6,475 nt of DNA from JBJENW01 sp051880395 (GTDB taxonomy: Bacteria; Bacillota; Clostridia; Lachnospirales; Lachnospiraceae), in NCBI GenBank assembly GCA_051880395.1, contig JBJENW010000351.1:1-6475 (forward strand). The letters run 5' to 3'. The notes beneath the pieces were generated by a model that was not told the DNA's origin, did not search any database, and saw nothing but the letters and a program-made list of their open reading frames with translations. Shown piece after piece: positions 1 to 6,377 of this stretch; position 1 is the stretch's first letter, and the number at the start of each line of letters is the position of its first letter. A program made the position numbers and the translations under genes.

Positions 1-98
1 ATGCCACCCGTGTTCTGTGCCTGCCCGAATCCCGGAAACTGTGTATTGGAGACGAGAGGCTGAGATCTGTTTCTTGGGGAAAAGAGTTGCAGACGGAA
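1..98 (-). repeat. Repeat family copy 1, partial and diverged
   Basis: This is a degenerate copy of the repeat found again at 155-325, 352-563 and 6378-6475, read on the minus strand and cut by the window edge. The sequence shows two exact blocks complementary to copy 2: 36-54 pairs with 224-242 (19/19), and 78-90 pairs with 187-199 (13/13). A short TGAGAT/ATCTCA match lies between them in the right order. Beyond position 36 towards the edge, similarity falls off. The part that in copies 2 and 3 reads CCCCATGTGTG is replaced by unrelated-looking sequence. Copies 1 and 2 lie head to head, 5' ends facing, around a centre near 100-155 that has no recognisable content. No protein can be supported here. 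Confidence 0.75.
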
Positions 99-154
99 CG
101 TATTTGGCTATATGCAAAAAGATGTACAGAGTGAAATACATTTCAGACGGCACA

Positions 155-325
155 ATCTCTTGAATATCCCAAAAAGTATCGGGTTCGCAACTCTTTTCCT
201 AAGCGAAAAATATCTCAACCTAACGTCTCCAATACACAGTTTTGCCCCATGTGTGTCTGCCCACCGAAAAAACGTTTCGGCGGGTGTAGATGAGATCCAC
301 TTCTTAGATTCGCTTAGGCGCGAAG
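155..325 (+). repeat. Repeat family copy 2, plus orientation
   Basis: This copy is oriented opposite to its neighbours on both sides. Its right part is complementary to copy 3: 203-219 pairs with 455-471 (17/17), 239-273 pairs with 400-434 (33/35), and 300-321 pairs with 354-375 (20/22). Its left part, from about 155 to 200, still aligns with the 5' part of copies 3 and 4 but is clearly diverged (TATCCCAAAAAGTATCG against TACCCGAAACGGTATCG). A 75-residue open frame crosses it at 112-339. It has no good ribosome site, and its first 15 or so codons lie outside the repeat, so I do not annotate it as a gene. One frame contains CPMCVCPPKK, also found in copy 3 as CPMCACPPKK. Confidence 0.85.
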
Positions 326-471
326 GGGTTACCGATTGATCTTTCGTTCTATGGCGCCTTAGCGAATCTTAGAAGTTAGCTCATCGGAGCAGGAGCCGTG
401 TTTTTTCGGTGGACAGGCACACATGGGGCAAAACGTCCGTATAGGAACCCCTGTGTTGAGATATTTTTCGC
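203..471. repeat. Long imperfect palindrome formed by copies 2 and 3
   Basis: The arms 203-321 and 354-471 are each about 118 bases long, with a 32-base loop. Three strong paired blocks are visible (17/17, 33/35 and 20/22 matches), separated by poorly matching internal stretches at 220-238/435-454 and 274-299/376-399. As DNA this can extrude as a cruciform. As RNA from either strand it would fold into a very stable hairpin. Pairs near the tip include GGCGC with GCGCC. There is no clean T-run directly after the arms on either side, so it is not a classical intrinsic terminator, although convergent transcription could stall here. Confidence 0.88.
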
Positions 472-563
472 GCCACCCCCTTTTCAAAAAGTAGTGGAGT
501 CGATACCGTTTCGGGTGGCCAATAAAGTAGTAGTCGCAACACTTACACTCATATAAAGCGTAA
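352..563 (-). repeat. Repeat family copy 3, most complete
   Basis: This is the longest copy. Its 5' end (563 to 495 on the minus strand) matches copy 4 at 6378-6446 in 64 of 69 positions, including 22 identical bases in a row (495-516 against 6425-6446). Its 3' half pairs with copy 2. Its 5' boundary lies about 35 bases beyond the methyltransferase stop codon. The minus strand is open for 88 codons from 625 to 359. That frame holds CKCC, PKRYRL and CPMCACPPKK, which would make a CxxC...CxxC zinc-ribbon-like pattern, but its start lies inside the methyltransferase gene. A second frame starting at ATG 552 (MSVSVATTTLLATRNGIDST) stops after 22 codons. Whether either frame is translated is undecided. 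Confidence 0.88.
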
Positions 564-599
564 AAATGCATATGAACCATCAAGAAAAAGCATGCATTT
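564..599 (-). terminator. Possible weak terminator after methyltransferase gene
   Basis: The minus strand has AAATGCAT (599-592) and ATGCATTT (571-564), an 8-bp stem with a 20-base loop, followed by two more T bases. The stem overlaps the methyltransferase TAA. The stem is AT-rich, the loop is long and the T-run is short, so termination here would be inefficient. The repeat hairpin just beyond (copies 3 and 2) may do more. Confidence 0.25.
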
Positions 600-1431
600 A
601 CCACATCCTTTTTCCAAGCTCCCAAAATGCAACTGCGCTTGCAGCTGCAACATTTAAGGAATCCACGCCGTGAGACATCGGAATTTTTACCGTATAATCA
701 CAAGCTGAAATTGTATGCGATGCCAGTCCGTCTCCTTCTGTTCCCAGAACAATGGCAAGCTTTTCTTCTGCCTGTAATCTAGGATCGTCGATACTTACTG
801 TATCATCCCGCAATGCCATGGCTGCTAATTTAAAGCCCAACTGCTGCAGACGCTGCATTCCCGGCTGTGGCCAGACTTCATCCTTTTTTTCCAATATCGT
901 CCAAGGAATCTGAAAGACCGTTCCCATGCTGACACGGATCGAACGACGATACAGAGGATCACTGCTGCCACTCGTCAGTAAAACCGCATCCATGTTCAGT
1001 GCTGCCGCCGAACGGAAAATTGCACCAATATTGGTCGGATTTACCACATCCTCTAAAATTGCGATTCGGCTGGCATTTGCACAGACTTCTTCTACACTTG
1101 GCAGTTCTTTTCTCTGCATCGCACACAGCATGCCGCGCGTCAGTGGAAAACCGGTCAGATTCTTCAAAACATCAAACTCTCCTACATACACCGGCACATC
1201 CGGACAACGCGCTAAAATTTCTTTTGCCTGTGTCTCGACATGTTTCTCCTCCATCAAAAAGGAGATTGGTTCATATCCGGCATTTAGTGCCCGTTCAATT
1301 ACCTTTGGACTTTCTGCAATAAAAATTCCCGGTTTTGGTTCATTTGCTCGAAGCAATTGTACTTCGGACATTCTTGCATAGATATCAAGTTCCGGTGCTG
1401 TTAAATCTGTAATCGTTTTTATATGATTCAT
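598..1431 (-). CDS. SpoU/TrmH-family RNA methyltransferase
   Basis: A 277-residue protein of the SPOUT superfamily, which transfers methyl groups from S-adenosylmethionine, usually to ribose 2'-OH in rRNA or tRNA. It would act in the cytoplasm, normally as a dimer with a knotted fold. The three SpoU motifs are all present: motif 1 NPTNIGAIFRSA at 131-142 with N134 and R140, motif 2 IVLGTEGDGL at 227-236, and motif 3 IPMSHGVDSLNVAAA at 250-264. The N-terminal 100 or so residues, with FIAESPKVIERAL at 37-49, resemble the substrate-binding domain of this family. I chose ATG 1431 because AGGAG lies 7 bases upstream; a TTG seven codons earlier lacks such a site. The gene appears intact and is separated from the upstream ABC operon by a terminator. 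The exact RNA substrate cannot be read from the sequence. Confidence 0.93.
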   Translation of the reverse strand: MNHIKTITDLTAPELDIYARMSEVQLLRANEPKPGIFIAESPKVIERALNAGYEPISFLMEEKHVETQAKEILARCPDVPVYVGEFDVLKNLTGFPLTRGMLCAMQRKELPSVEEVCANASRIAILEDVVNPTNIGAIFRSAAALNMDAVLLTSGSSDPLYRRSIRVSMGTVFQIPWTILEKKDEVWPQPGMQRLQQLGFKLAAMALRDDTVSIDDPRLQAEEKLAIVLGTEGDGLASHTISACDYTVKIPMSHGVDSLNVAAASAVAFWELGKRMW

Positions 1432-1495
1432 CGTTTTTCTCCTGTTTTTCAATTATTACAGTCCCATTTTAACAAGCTTTCTATATTCTGTAAAT

Positions 1496-1537
1496 AATAC
1501 AAAAACCACACAGCCTTTTTTTGTAGACTGTGTGGTT
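1496..1537 (-). terminator. Intrinsic terminator of the ABC operon
   Basis: On the minus strand, AACCACACAG (1537-1528) pairs with CTGTGTGGTT (1513-1504), a 10-bp perfect stem with a 14-base loop. It is followed by a T-rich tail (TTTG, then TATTATTT) that continues the T pair at the stem foot. It lies about 85 bases after the ATPase stop and about 50 bases after the extended reading frame ending at 1587. It therefore closes transcription entering from the ABC locus and leaves the methyltransferase gene to its own promoter. On the plus strand there is no T-run after the stem, so it works in one direction only. Confidence 0.8.
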
Positions 1538-1621
1538 CATTGTTCACGCTCAATTAATACACTTTACCAAATCCCAAGAACTTCAATTACGAATTCCCTA
1601 TATAATATAAATACACATCTT

Positions 1622-2281
1622 CTAGATCAATTCCTGTGGCGTTCCCTTTGTTACGATTTTTCCTTCTTTTAACAACAACACCTGGTCTGCGATACAGGCA
1701 ATATCGCTGACCACATGGGTTGCCAAAAGAATAATCTTATGTGCAGACAGCTCTGAAATAAAATTTCGAATACGAATACGCTCCTGGGGATCTAATCCTG
1801 CCGTTGGCTCATCCAAAAGCAAAATATCCGGATTTCCTAACAATGCCTGTGCCAAAAGGACACGCTGTTTCATACCGCCGGAAAATCCATTGATTTTTTC
1901 TCCCGCCACATCTTGCAAATTCATTTTTTCCAAAAGATATCGACTCTGTTTTTTCGCTTCTTTTTTGGGAATTCCTTTTAATTCTGCCATATATAACAAA
2001 AAGGAATATGCGGAAAAGTTCGGATACTCTCCTTGTTGCTGGCACATATATCCGATGTGTTTTCTGTATTGATTTCCTAATTTCAAAATATCCGTTCCAT
2101 TATAACAGATTTCTCCTGCATCCCTACTGATATTATCTGTAATCAAGTTCATCAATGTACTTTTCCCTGCTCCATTCGCTCCCAGCAGTCCATAGATTCC
2201 TTCCTGCATCTGAAACGAAAAATCTTCCAATGCCACCTTATGCGGATAGCGTTTCGTGAGATGATTGATGCTCAGCTCCAT
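1622..2281 (-). CDS. ABC transporter ATP-binding protein, C terminus frameshifted
   Basis: A 219-residue ABC ATPase that would power the membrane permease encoded just upstream. All catalytic elements are present: Walker A GANGAGKST (34-42), Q-loop around 81-83, signature FSGGMKQR (133-140), Walker B ILLLDEP (153-159), D-loop AGLD (161-164) and the H-loop His189. AAGGAAG lies 8 bases before ATG 2281. The start overlaps the permease 3' end by 44 bases, which indicates tight co-expression. The stop at 1622-1624 looks premature. In another frame, directly after it, the DNA reads LEDVYLYYIGNS then TAA, ending at 1587, and a LEDVYLYY-like tail is a usual ending for ABC-2 type ATPases. A one-base loss or two-base gain near 1625-1628 explains this. 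The ATPase core is intact, but its partner permease is broken. Confidence 0.93.
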   Translation of the reverse strand: MELSINHLTKRYPHKVALEDFSFQMQEGIYGLLGANGAGKSTLMNLITDNISRDAGEICYNGTDILKLGNQYRKHIGYMCQQQGEYPNFSAYSFLLYMAELKGIPKKEAKKQSRYLLEKMNLQDVAGEKINGFSGGMKQRVLLAQALLGNPDILLLDEPTAGLDPQERIRIRNFISELSAHKIILLATHVVSDIACIADQVLLLKEGKIVTKGTPQELI

Positions 2282-4083
2282 GTGCTTTTCTTCCTTTCCT
2301 GATTAAAATGTATTGTATCGCATAAATGAATCCTCCGACAAGACAATAGACACCTGCCTGCTTGAGATAATAAATCAATAAGTACACCCAAATCGGCATA
2401 TCATAACGAAGATTTTCCATCTGTGCAAGGCTGTGTATCGATGCGTTAAAATGTGACATCGGATAGATTACTTGTATACTATAAAAATCTACTCCAAACA
2501 CCAACACACATGCGAAAAACAAAACGCACAGCAGCACCAATCCGCGTTTACAAAAATAAAAGCCGCGCCCCCGTACCGTTGCCCGTACATGATAACGCCA
2601 GCCGATTTGCTTTAAATCTTTTACAAATCCATGTAACAGCATGATCATGACAGCAACAAGCAGTACAGACTCCAGACAGCGTTTTACAGATTTATTCCAT
2701 AATTTTTCATATCCGGTTTCATCTATAAATTCCACCGCATACTCTTTTTCTTCCCACTGCTGCAGACGTTCTCTTTTCTCCTCCATTTCATGCACAATGC
2801 TCACTTTTTCCAAATCTTTTGCCAAAAACTGCTGCTCCGATCGAAACTCACCATAGGAAATTTTCCCTTTTTGATATTTTTTCAGATTGTTCTCCTTCTG
2901 CTTCAACAGCTTTTGTTCTTCCTGATTCAATTCCTGCATTTTTTCCAGCAGACTCTCGTCCATTTTTCCACTATATGTTTCATAAATCTTATTCATGGCA
3001 ATCTGCCTTATCGTATAAGACACTGGTGCCTGCACCGCCAAAAAACGGGTTACGCCGACTGCTATGAGTAAAATCCAAATTCCTTTTCTTGTTCGCAGCA
3101 ATTGATAGCATTCCAATCCAGAAATGGTCCGCCCCATCTTTGGAAATGAACGTTTTTTTCTCGGAAAACCGAGGTGACGTCTTGTTCGCACAGACTCCAG
3201 CATGCAAATACAAATTCCCGTCACACTGCAAAGCAAGGCAAAGACTCCCACGCATGTCATCTGACTAACTGCCCGGGAAAAAAACGCATAATTGTGATAT
3301 TCCGTAATACTCTTTCCCTGAAATAATAGGTGATAAACATTCCATATCCGAAATACACTGCCCAAAGAGGTTTCTTCGATCCAATTCGTGCAAAGAAAAC
3401 CGATTCGTTACATCTGCAAACTCGGGTACCGACTGAACCGCTCTCTCCCAGCCGACATCCCAGCCATATAACATATTTCCCGTAAAAAAAAGCGATAGAA
3501 ACAGAATCGCTCCCGCCCCCAGACACAAACCGATAAAAAGAAGCATCTGCCTGCCCCGCAGCCATCCTCTTCCCCGATATGTCGTGCGAACAATGGCAGC
3601 CAATCCACGATTTTCTTCTAACTGTATCTGTTGCAACAGCATGATGCCAAATACAAACAAACAGATTGTCCAACTGTAATTTTCCACCAGCGAAACAACA
3701 CCTTGATTTTCTCCAAATGCTAATTCACAGTCTGCCAATTTGGCAAAATCTTCTTGTGTTTTTCGTCGATTTCGATCTGCAAAAGAATCTGCTTGTGAAA
3801 AAATACTGATTTCTGCCATTTCTTTTGCATCCTGTTCGATTGCCCGCAGTTTCTCTGCATACATCTCACAATGCTGTTTTTCCTGCTGCCGATACAGCCA
3901 CAACGTCTCTACGGCACTGCTTACTTCCTTTGTCATTGTATCCGGAAGCTGCAAGCTGCCATCCTCTGTTTCATATGTTTCACAAAGCTGTTTTCGTTCT
4001 CGATAACTTCGCACATCCCCAAGCTCTGGTTTTTGCATTTGCTGTGTGTAAAAAAATAAAAGGTTTCCAATTCGTATACTGCT
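2238..4083 (-). pseudogene. Tandem-duplicated ABC-2-like permease, broken
   Basis: This membrane protein is split into two open frames, 4083-3265 and about 3403-2238, together roughly 615 residues. The first frame makes sense down to VTNR. The second resumes with FLCTNWIEETSLGSVFRIW. Removing one T from the TTTT run at 3397-3400 joins them. The protein is an internal duplication. Each half has a hydrophobic segment, a long charged, coiled-coil-like extracytoplasmic region, a second hydrophobic segment, a cytoplasmic RTTYRGRG (first half) or RATVRGRG (second half) motif, and a third hydrophobic segment. That order resembles ABC-2 permeases, where such a motif would be the coupling helix. The N-terminal membrane helix of half one is cut: the frame opens with SIRIGNLLFFYTQQ just after a TGA. 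The partner is the downstream ATPase. The substrate is unknown. Confidence 0.8.
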
Positions 4084-4307
4084 TCATCCGTGCTATAATA
4101 CAATGTTGTTCCGTCCATGGTATAATAATAGAGATTTTTAATCCCCTCTAATTCTTTTTTCATCTCCCCGTTTTGAATATCATATGATATCAAATCGGTA
4201 CTATGATTTTTTCTGTGTTCCATAGCATAGTACACTTTTGTTCCTGCTGCGTAAACCTCTCCGGACAGATACTGTCCTTCTGACAATCCTGAAAACGTTT
4301 TTTCTTC
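4062..4307 (-). pseudogene. Beta-propeller-like protein fragment (DUF5050-like)
   Basis: An open stretch after TAG 4310-4308 contains short repeated strand-forming motifs: GTKVYYAM, DLISYDIQNGEM, NLYYYTMDG and GTTLYYSTDEAVYELE. These are typical of blade repeats in extracellular propeller proteins of the DUF5050/tricorn-like kind. No ATG with a convincing ribosome site precedes it; the first usable start is TTG 4286. No signal peptide is present, so the 5' part is missing. At about 4062-4083 the propeller reading ends and, in a different frame, the permease begins, which suggests a deletion joined two genes. Such lipoprotein-like propellers can sit beside ABC exporter genes, but a link here is inference. 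The family assignment rests on pattern only. Confidence 0.55.
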
Positions 4308-4440
4308 CTATCTTCTTTTTTACTACTATTTTATTATATTATGGCAGTTTCACATTATCCCAGACACAACGATCTTGAATCAATGCAAAATGCCGACTGT
4401 TTTTCCAACACCTCTCAGACCTGACACTGAAATCACCCTG
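4287..4440. other. AT-rich spacer with gene debris
   Basis: Between the small reading frame and the propeller fragment I find no intact gene. The stretch 4300-4345 is strongly AT-rich. On the minus strand it contains TATAAT (in CCATAATATAATAAAATAG, near 4330-4337) and a possible TTGATT-18-GATAAT pair near 4355-4385. These are candidate promoters for the ABC locus, but either could be chance in such a skewed composition. No clear terminator follows the small reading frame. Confidence 0.4.
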
Positions 4441-4448
4441 TTAAAGGC
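4380..4448 (-). pseudogene. Possible P-loop ATPase remnant
   Basis: The minus strand reads NRVISVSGLRGVGKTVGILH and then TGA. GLRGVGKT fits the Walker A pattern GxxGxGK[ST] and is preceded by a hydrophobic strand, as in AAA_14-like ATPases. A shift of frame at the stop continues as LIQDRC, a plausible helix continuation. No Walker B or other motif follows; the sequence soon turns into AT-rich spacer. It overlaps, in another frame, the read-through of the small gene at 4441-4563. A chance match over such a short span cannot be excluded. Confidence 0.3.
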
Positions 4449-4563
4449 TGAATTGCCCAACAGATACAAAATCCAGATCAAAATCTTTGGTTCCTGCTGG
4501 TGTATTGCACCGCAATCCAATCCATTTATTATTCTGCATTAATCTATACTGAATTCGAAACAT
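4441..4563 (-). CDS. Small protein of 40 residues, unknown function
   Basis: The reading frame starts at ATG 4563, with AGGAGG six bases upstream. That ribosome site overlaps the stop codon of the AAA-ATPase gene (TAGGAGGC), so the two are translationally adjacent and share a promoter. The product starts MFRIQYRLMQNNKWIGLRC and ends DFDLDFVSVGQFSL. It has one cysteine, no membrane segment and no motif I recognise. After the TAA at 4441-4443 the same frame stays open for 33 more codons, ending NVKLP at TAA 4339-4341. The gene may therefore have been 74 codons long, or be a 5' piece of a larger gene. It is supported by its start context only. Confidence 0.5.
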   Translation of the reverse strand: MFRIQYRLMQNNKWIGLRCNTPAGTKDFDLDFVSVGQFSL

Positions 4564-4572
4564 AACAGCCTC

Positions 4573-6261
4573 CTATCCGATCAACACTTTTTTCCCTTCA
4601 AATGCAAATCCATAACACCGGATCCGTTCTTTGGAGATTCCATCCGTAATCAGCGTCTGTGCATACTGTTTTTCTTCGATCTGCGCAAGTGCCGCCTGCA
4701 CAGTGTCCTGCAGGGTGGCTTCTTCGTCCGGATCGTGAACTTTAAATTCCAGAATGATGGCATCTTTTTGTTTGTCTTTTGGTTCGATCATCACATCGTA
4801 GCGTCCAAATCCGCTCTCACGGTTGGAAGCGATGACATAGTCTTCGCTCAGATCCACGATCAGTCCTAATACAAATCCGTGATAAAACCGCTCCGGTGCG
4901 TCAAACGACGGCTTTTTCCCAGTGTCGAAGTAACTGAATGTCTGCAGGGCAACCTGGTTCATGTAGGCGTTCATCGCTTTTTTGTTTCCCGCCAGAAGGG
5001 CTGTGACAAAATCGTTATAATCCGCACTCGACCGCTGAAACCATCCACGTACCATGTCGTAAAACATATCCTTCACTTCCGCGTTCGTGAGCATCAGATC
5101 GTAGAATACTTTTTTCCCGGGTTCTGTTTTTTCCTCAAATGCAGTCACTTTCAGATATCCGCTGGCAAGCAGAAGACTCCAGATAGCTGATTCATTGTCA
5201 TCCAGCTGATCATAAACGATCTGTTCATCAATCGGACAGCGGATGACGTTTCCTTTCAGTAAAGATTCAAAATCTATCTTGATTCGTCTGTTTCCCTCCC
5301 GGATCAGTTTCCCGACCAGACTGTTACTGCTGGTGTTCGCCCAGTAAGTCGCGATTTCTCCTTTTGCAAGGAAATTTAAGATCGACCACGGATTGTAAAT
5401 ATCACTTTGTTTTCCAAACACGAATCCATCGTACCAGTATTTTACTTCTTCTTTTTTATCTGCATATCCATACTCGTCAAGCGCCTCAAAGACTTCTTCT
5501 TCGGTAAATCCAAATGATGTTTCGTATTTCGTGGATGTGGTGGTCACGACTTCCGGATTGTTGAAGTCAGAAAAGATGGATTCCTTACTGACACGCGTGA
5601 TGCCTGTCAGAACCGCCCGCGCCATATATGGATTCGTCTTGAATGTGGAATTAAACAGGCTTCTGGTAAAAGCGGCCAGTTCATCCCAGTAACCGTTTAC
5701 ATACGCTTCCTGCATCGGAGTGTCGTATTCATCCAAAAGAATGAGCACTTTTTTTCCATAGTATCGGCACAGATAATCAGAAAGCTGGTAGATGGCGCTT
5801 GTGATATCGCTGTTGTCTACCTCCACAGACAGAACCCGGTCAAAATAATCCCGGTCTGCATCTGTCAGTACCTCGCTGTCTTTCAGAAAGATACATTTGA
5901 TATACAAATTTCGTATGATCTGACAGATTTTTTTCCGTGTTGTACTGTAATTCCCTTCTTTCACCCGTGCAAAGGATAAACTGATCACCGGATAGGTACC
6001 CTGCAGCTGTCTGTATCTTTCTTCTTTCCAGATTTCCAGACCTTCGAACATCTCTCCCCGGTCCGCATTATTCACCGAAAAAAAATGCTCCAACATACTC
6101 ATGTTGATGGTCTTCCCAAATCGGCGCGGACGGGTGATGAGTGTCACACTGTCTCCACTCTCCCACCATTCTTTGATGAAATTTGTTTTATCAATATAAA
6201 AATAGTTGCCTTCCCGTATCTCGGAAAAATCCTGAATCCCGATTGCGACTGTCTTCGGCAT
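4573..6261 (-). CDS. AAA-ATPase-like protein with C-terminal PD-(D/E)XK nuclease-like domain
   Basis: A 562-residue cytoplasmic protein whose architecture matches AAA-ATPase_like (PF09820) followed by PD-(D/E)XK nuclease superfamily (PF08011). Visible features in order: MPKTVAIGIQDFSEIREGNYFYIDKT at 1-26; a Walker A variant RPRRFGKT at 44-51, in which the usual first glycine is arginine, as is common in this family; Walker B VLILLDEYD at 172-180; LTGITRVSKESIFSDFNN at 218-235; WYDGF at 276-280; and the nuclease-like core RYDV (D489) with EFK (E505, K507) and QIEEKQYA at 527-534. All motifs are intact, so it is likely expressed. I chose ATG 6261 because GGAGGG lies 7 bases upstream; ATG 6267 is too close to that site. 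Members are often multicopy in gut bacteria and their biological role is not established. Nuclease activity is predicted, not shown. Confidence 0.92.
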   Translation of the reverse strand: MPKTVAIGIQDFSEIREGNYFYIDKTNFIKEWWESGDSVTLITRPRRFGKTINMSMLEHFFSVNNADRGEMFEGLEIWKEERYRQLQGTYPVISLSFARVKEGNYSTTRKKICQIIRNLYIKCIFLKDSEVLTDADRDYFDRVLSVEVDNSDITSAIYQLSDYLCRYYGKKVLILLDEYDTPMQEAYVNGYWDELAAFTRSLFNSTFKTNPYMARAVLTGITRVSKESIFSDFNNPEVVTTTSTKYETSFGFTEEEVFEALDEYGYADKKEEVKYWYDGFVFGKQSDIYNPWSILNFLAKGEIATYWANTSSNSLVGKLIREGNRRIKIDFESLLKGNVIRCPIDEQIVYDQLDDNESAIWSLLLASGYLKVTAFEEKTEPGKKVFYDLMLTNAEVKDMFYDMVRGWFQRSSADYNDFVTALLAGNKKAMNAYMNQVALQTFSYFDTGKKPSFDAPERFYHGFVLGLIVDLSEDYVIASNRESGFGRYDVMIEPKDKQKDAIILEFKVHDPDEEATLQDTVQAALAQIEEKQYAQTLITDGISKERIRCYGFAFEGKKVLIG

Positions 6262-6312
6262 ATACATACCCTCCCGTCTTTTTCTTTCAAATCTGCTCTG
6301 TTTCTTTCCTCT

Positions 6313-6341
6313 AGTATAACGAAATTTTCACTGGATTACAA
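6313..6341 (-). promoter_or_regulatory. Sigma-70-type promoter of the AAA-ATPase gene
   Basis: On the minus strand, TTGTAA (6341-6336) and TATACT (6318-6313) are separated by exactly 17 bases. This gives a 5' leader of about 45 bases ahead of the ribosome site GGAGGG and ATG 6261. Each box differs from consensus at one or two positions. The -35 box is about 37 bases from the 5' end of repeat copy 4, so the promoter lies just inside the repeat-bounded block. Confidence 0.75.
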
Positions 6342-6377
6342 TTTGCTTTTTCCTTTTTCTATTTCTTTCGTTTACTG

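Noticed and set aside
112..339. 75-residue open frame on the plus strand
   Set aside because: It has no ribosome site, and it begins in non-repeat sequence and runs into a repeat copy; corresponding frames in the other copies are interrupted.
203..471. tRNA or known riboswitch
   Set aside because: No cloverleaf or recognisable riboswitch core, only a long hairpin from inverted copies.
1..563. CRISPR array
   Set aside because: The repeats are long, alternate in orientation and have no regular spacers.
359..625. 88-residue open frame with CxxC...CxxC on the minus strand
   Set aside because: Its start lies inside the methyltransferase 3' end with no ribosome site, so I keep it only as a note on repeat copy 3 and as a finding.
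926..1381. 151-codon plus-strand frame
   Set aside because: It is antisense to the SpoU methyltransferase, whose motifs are complete; a shadow frame.
2641..3071. Plus-strand frames opposite the permease
   Set aside because: They are rich in Phe, Leu and Ser as expected from the complement of a Lys/Glu-rich coiled coil; no start signals.
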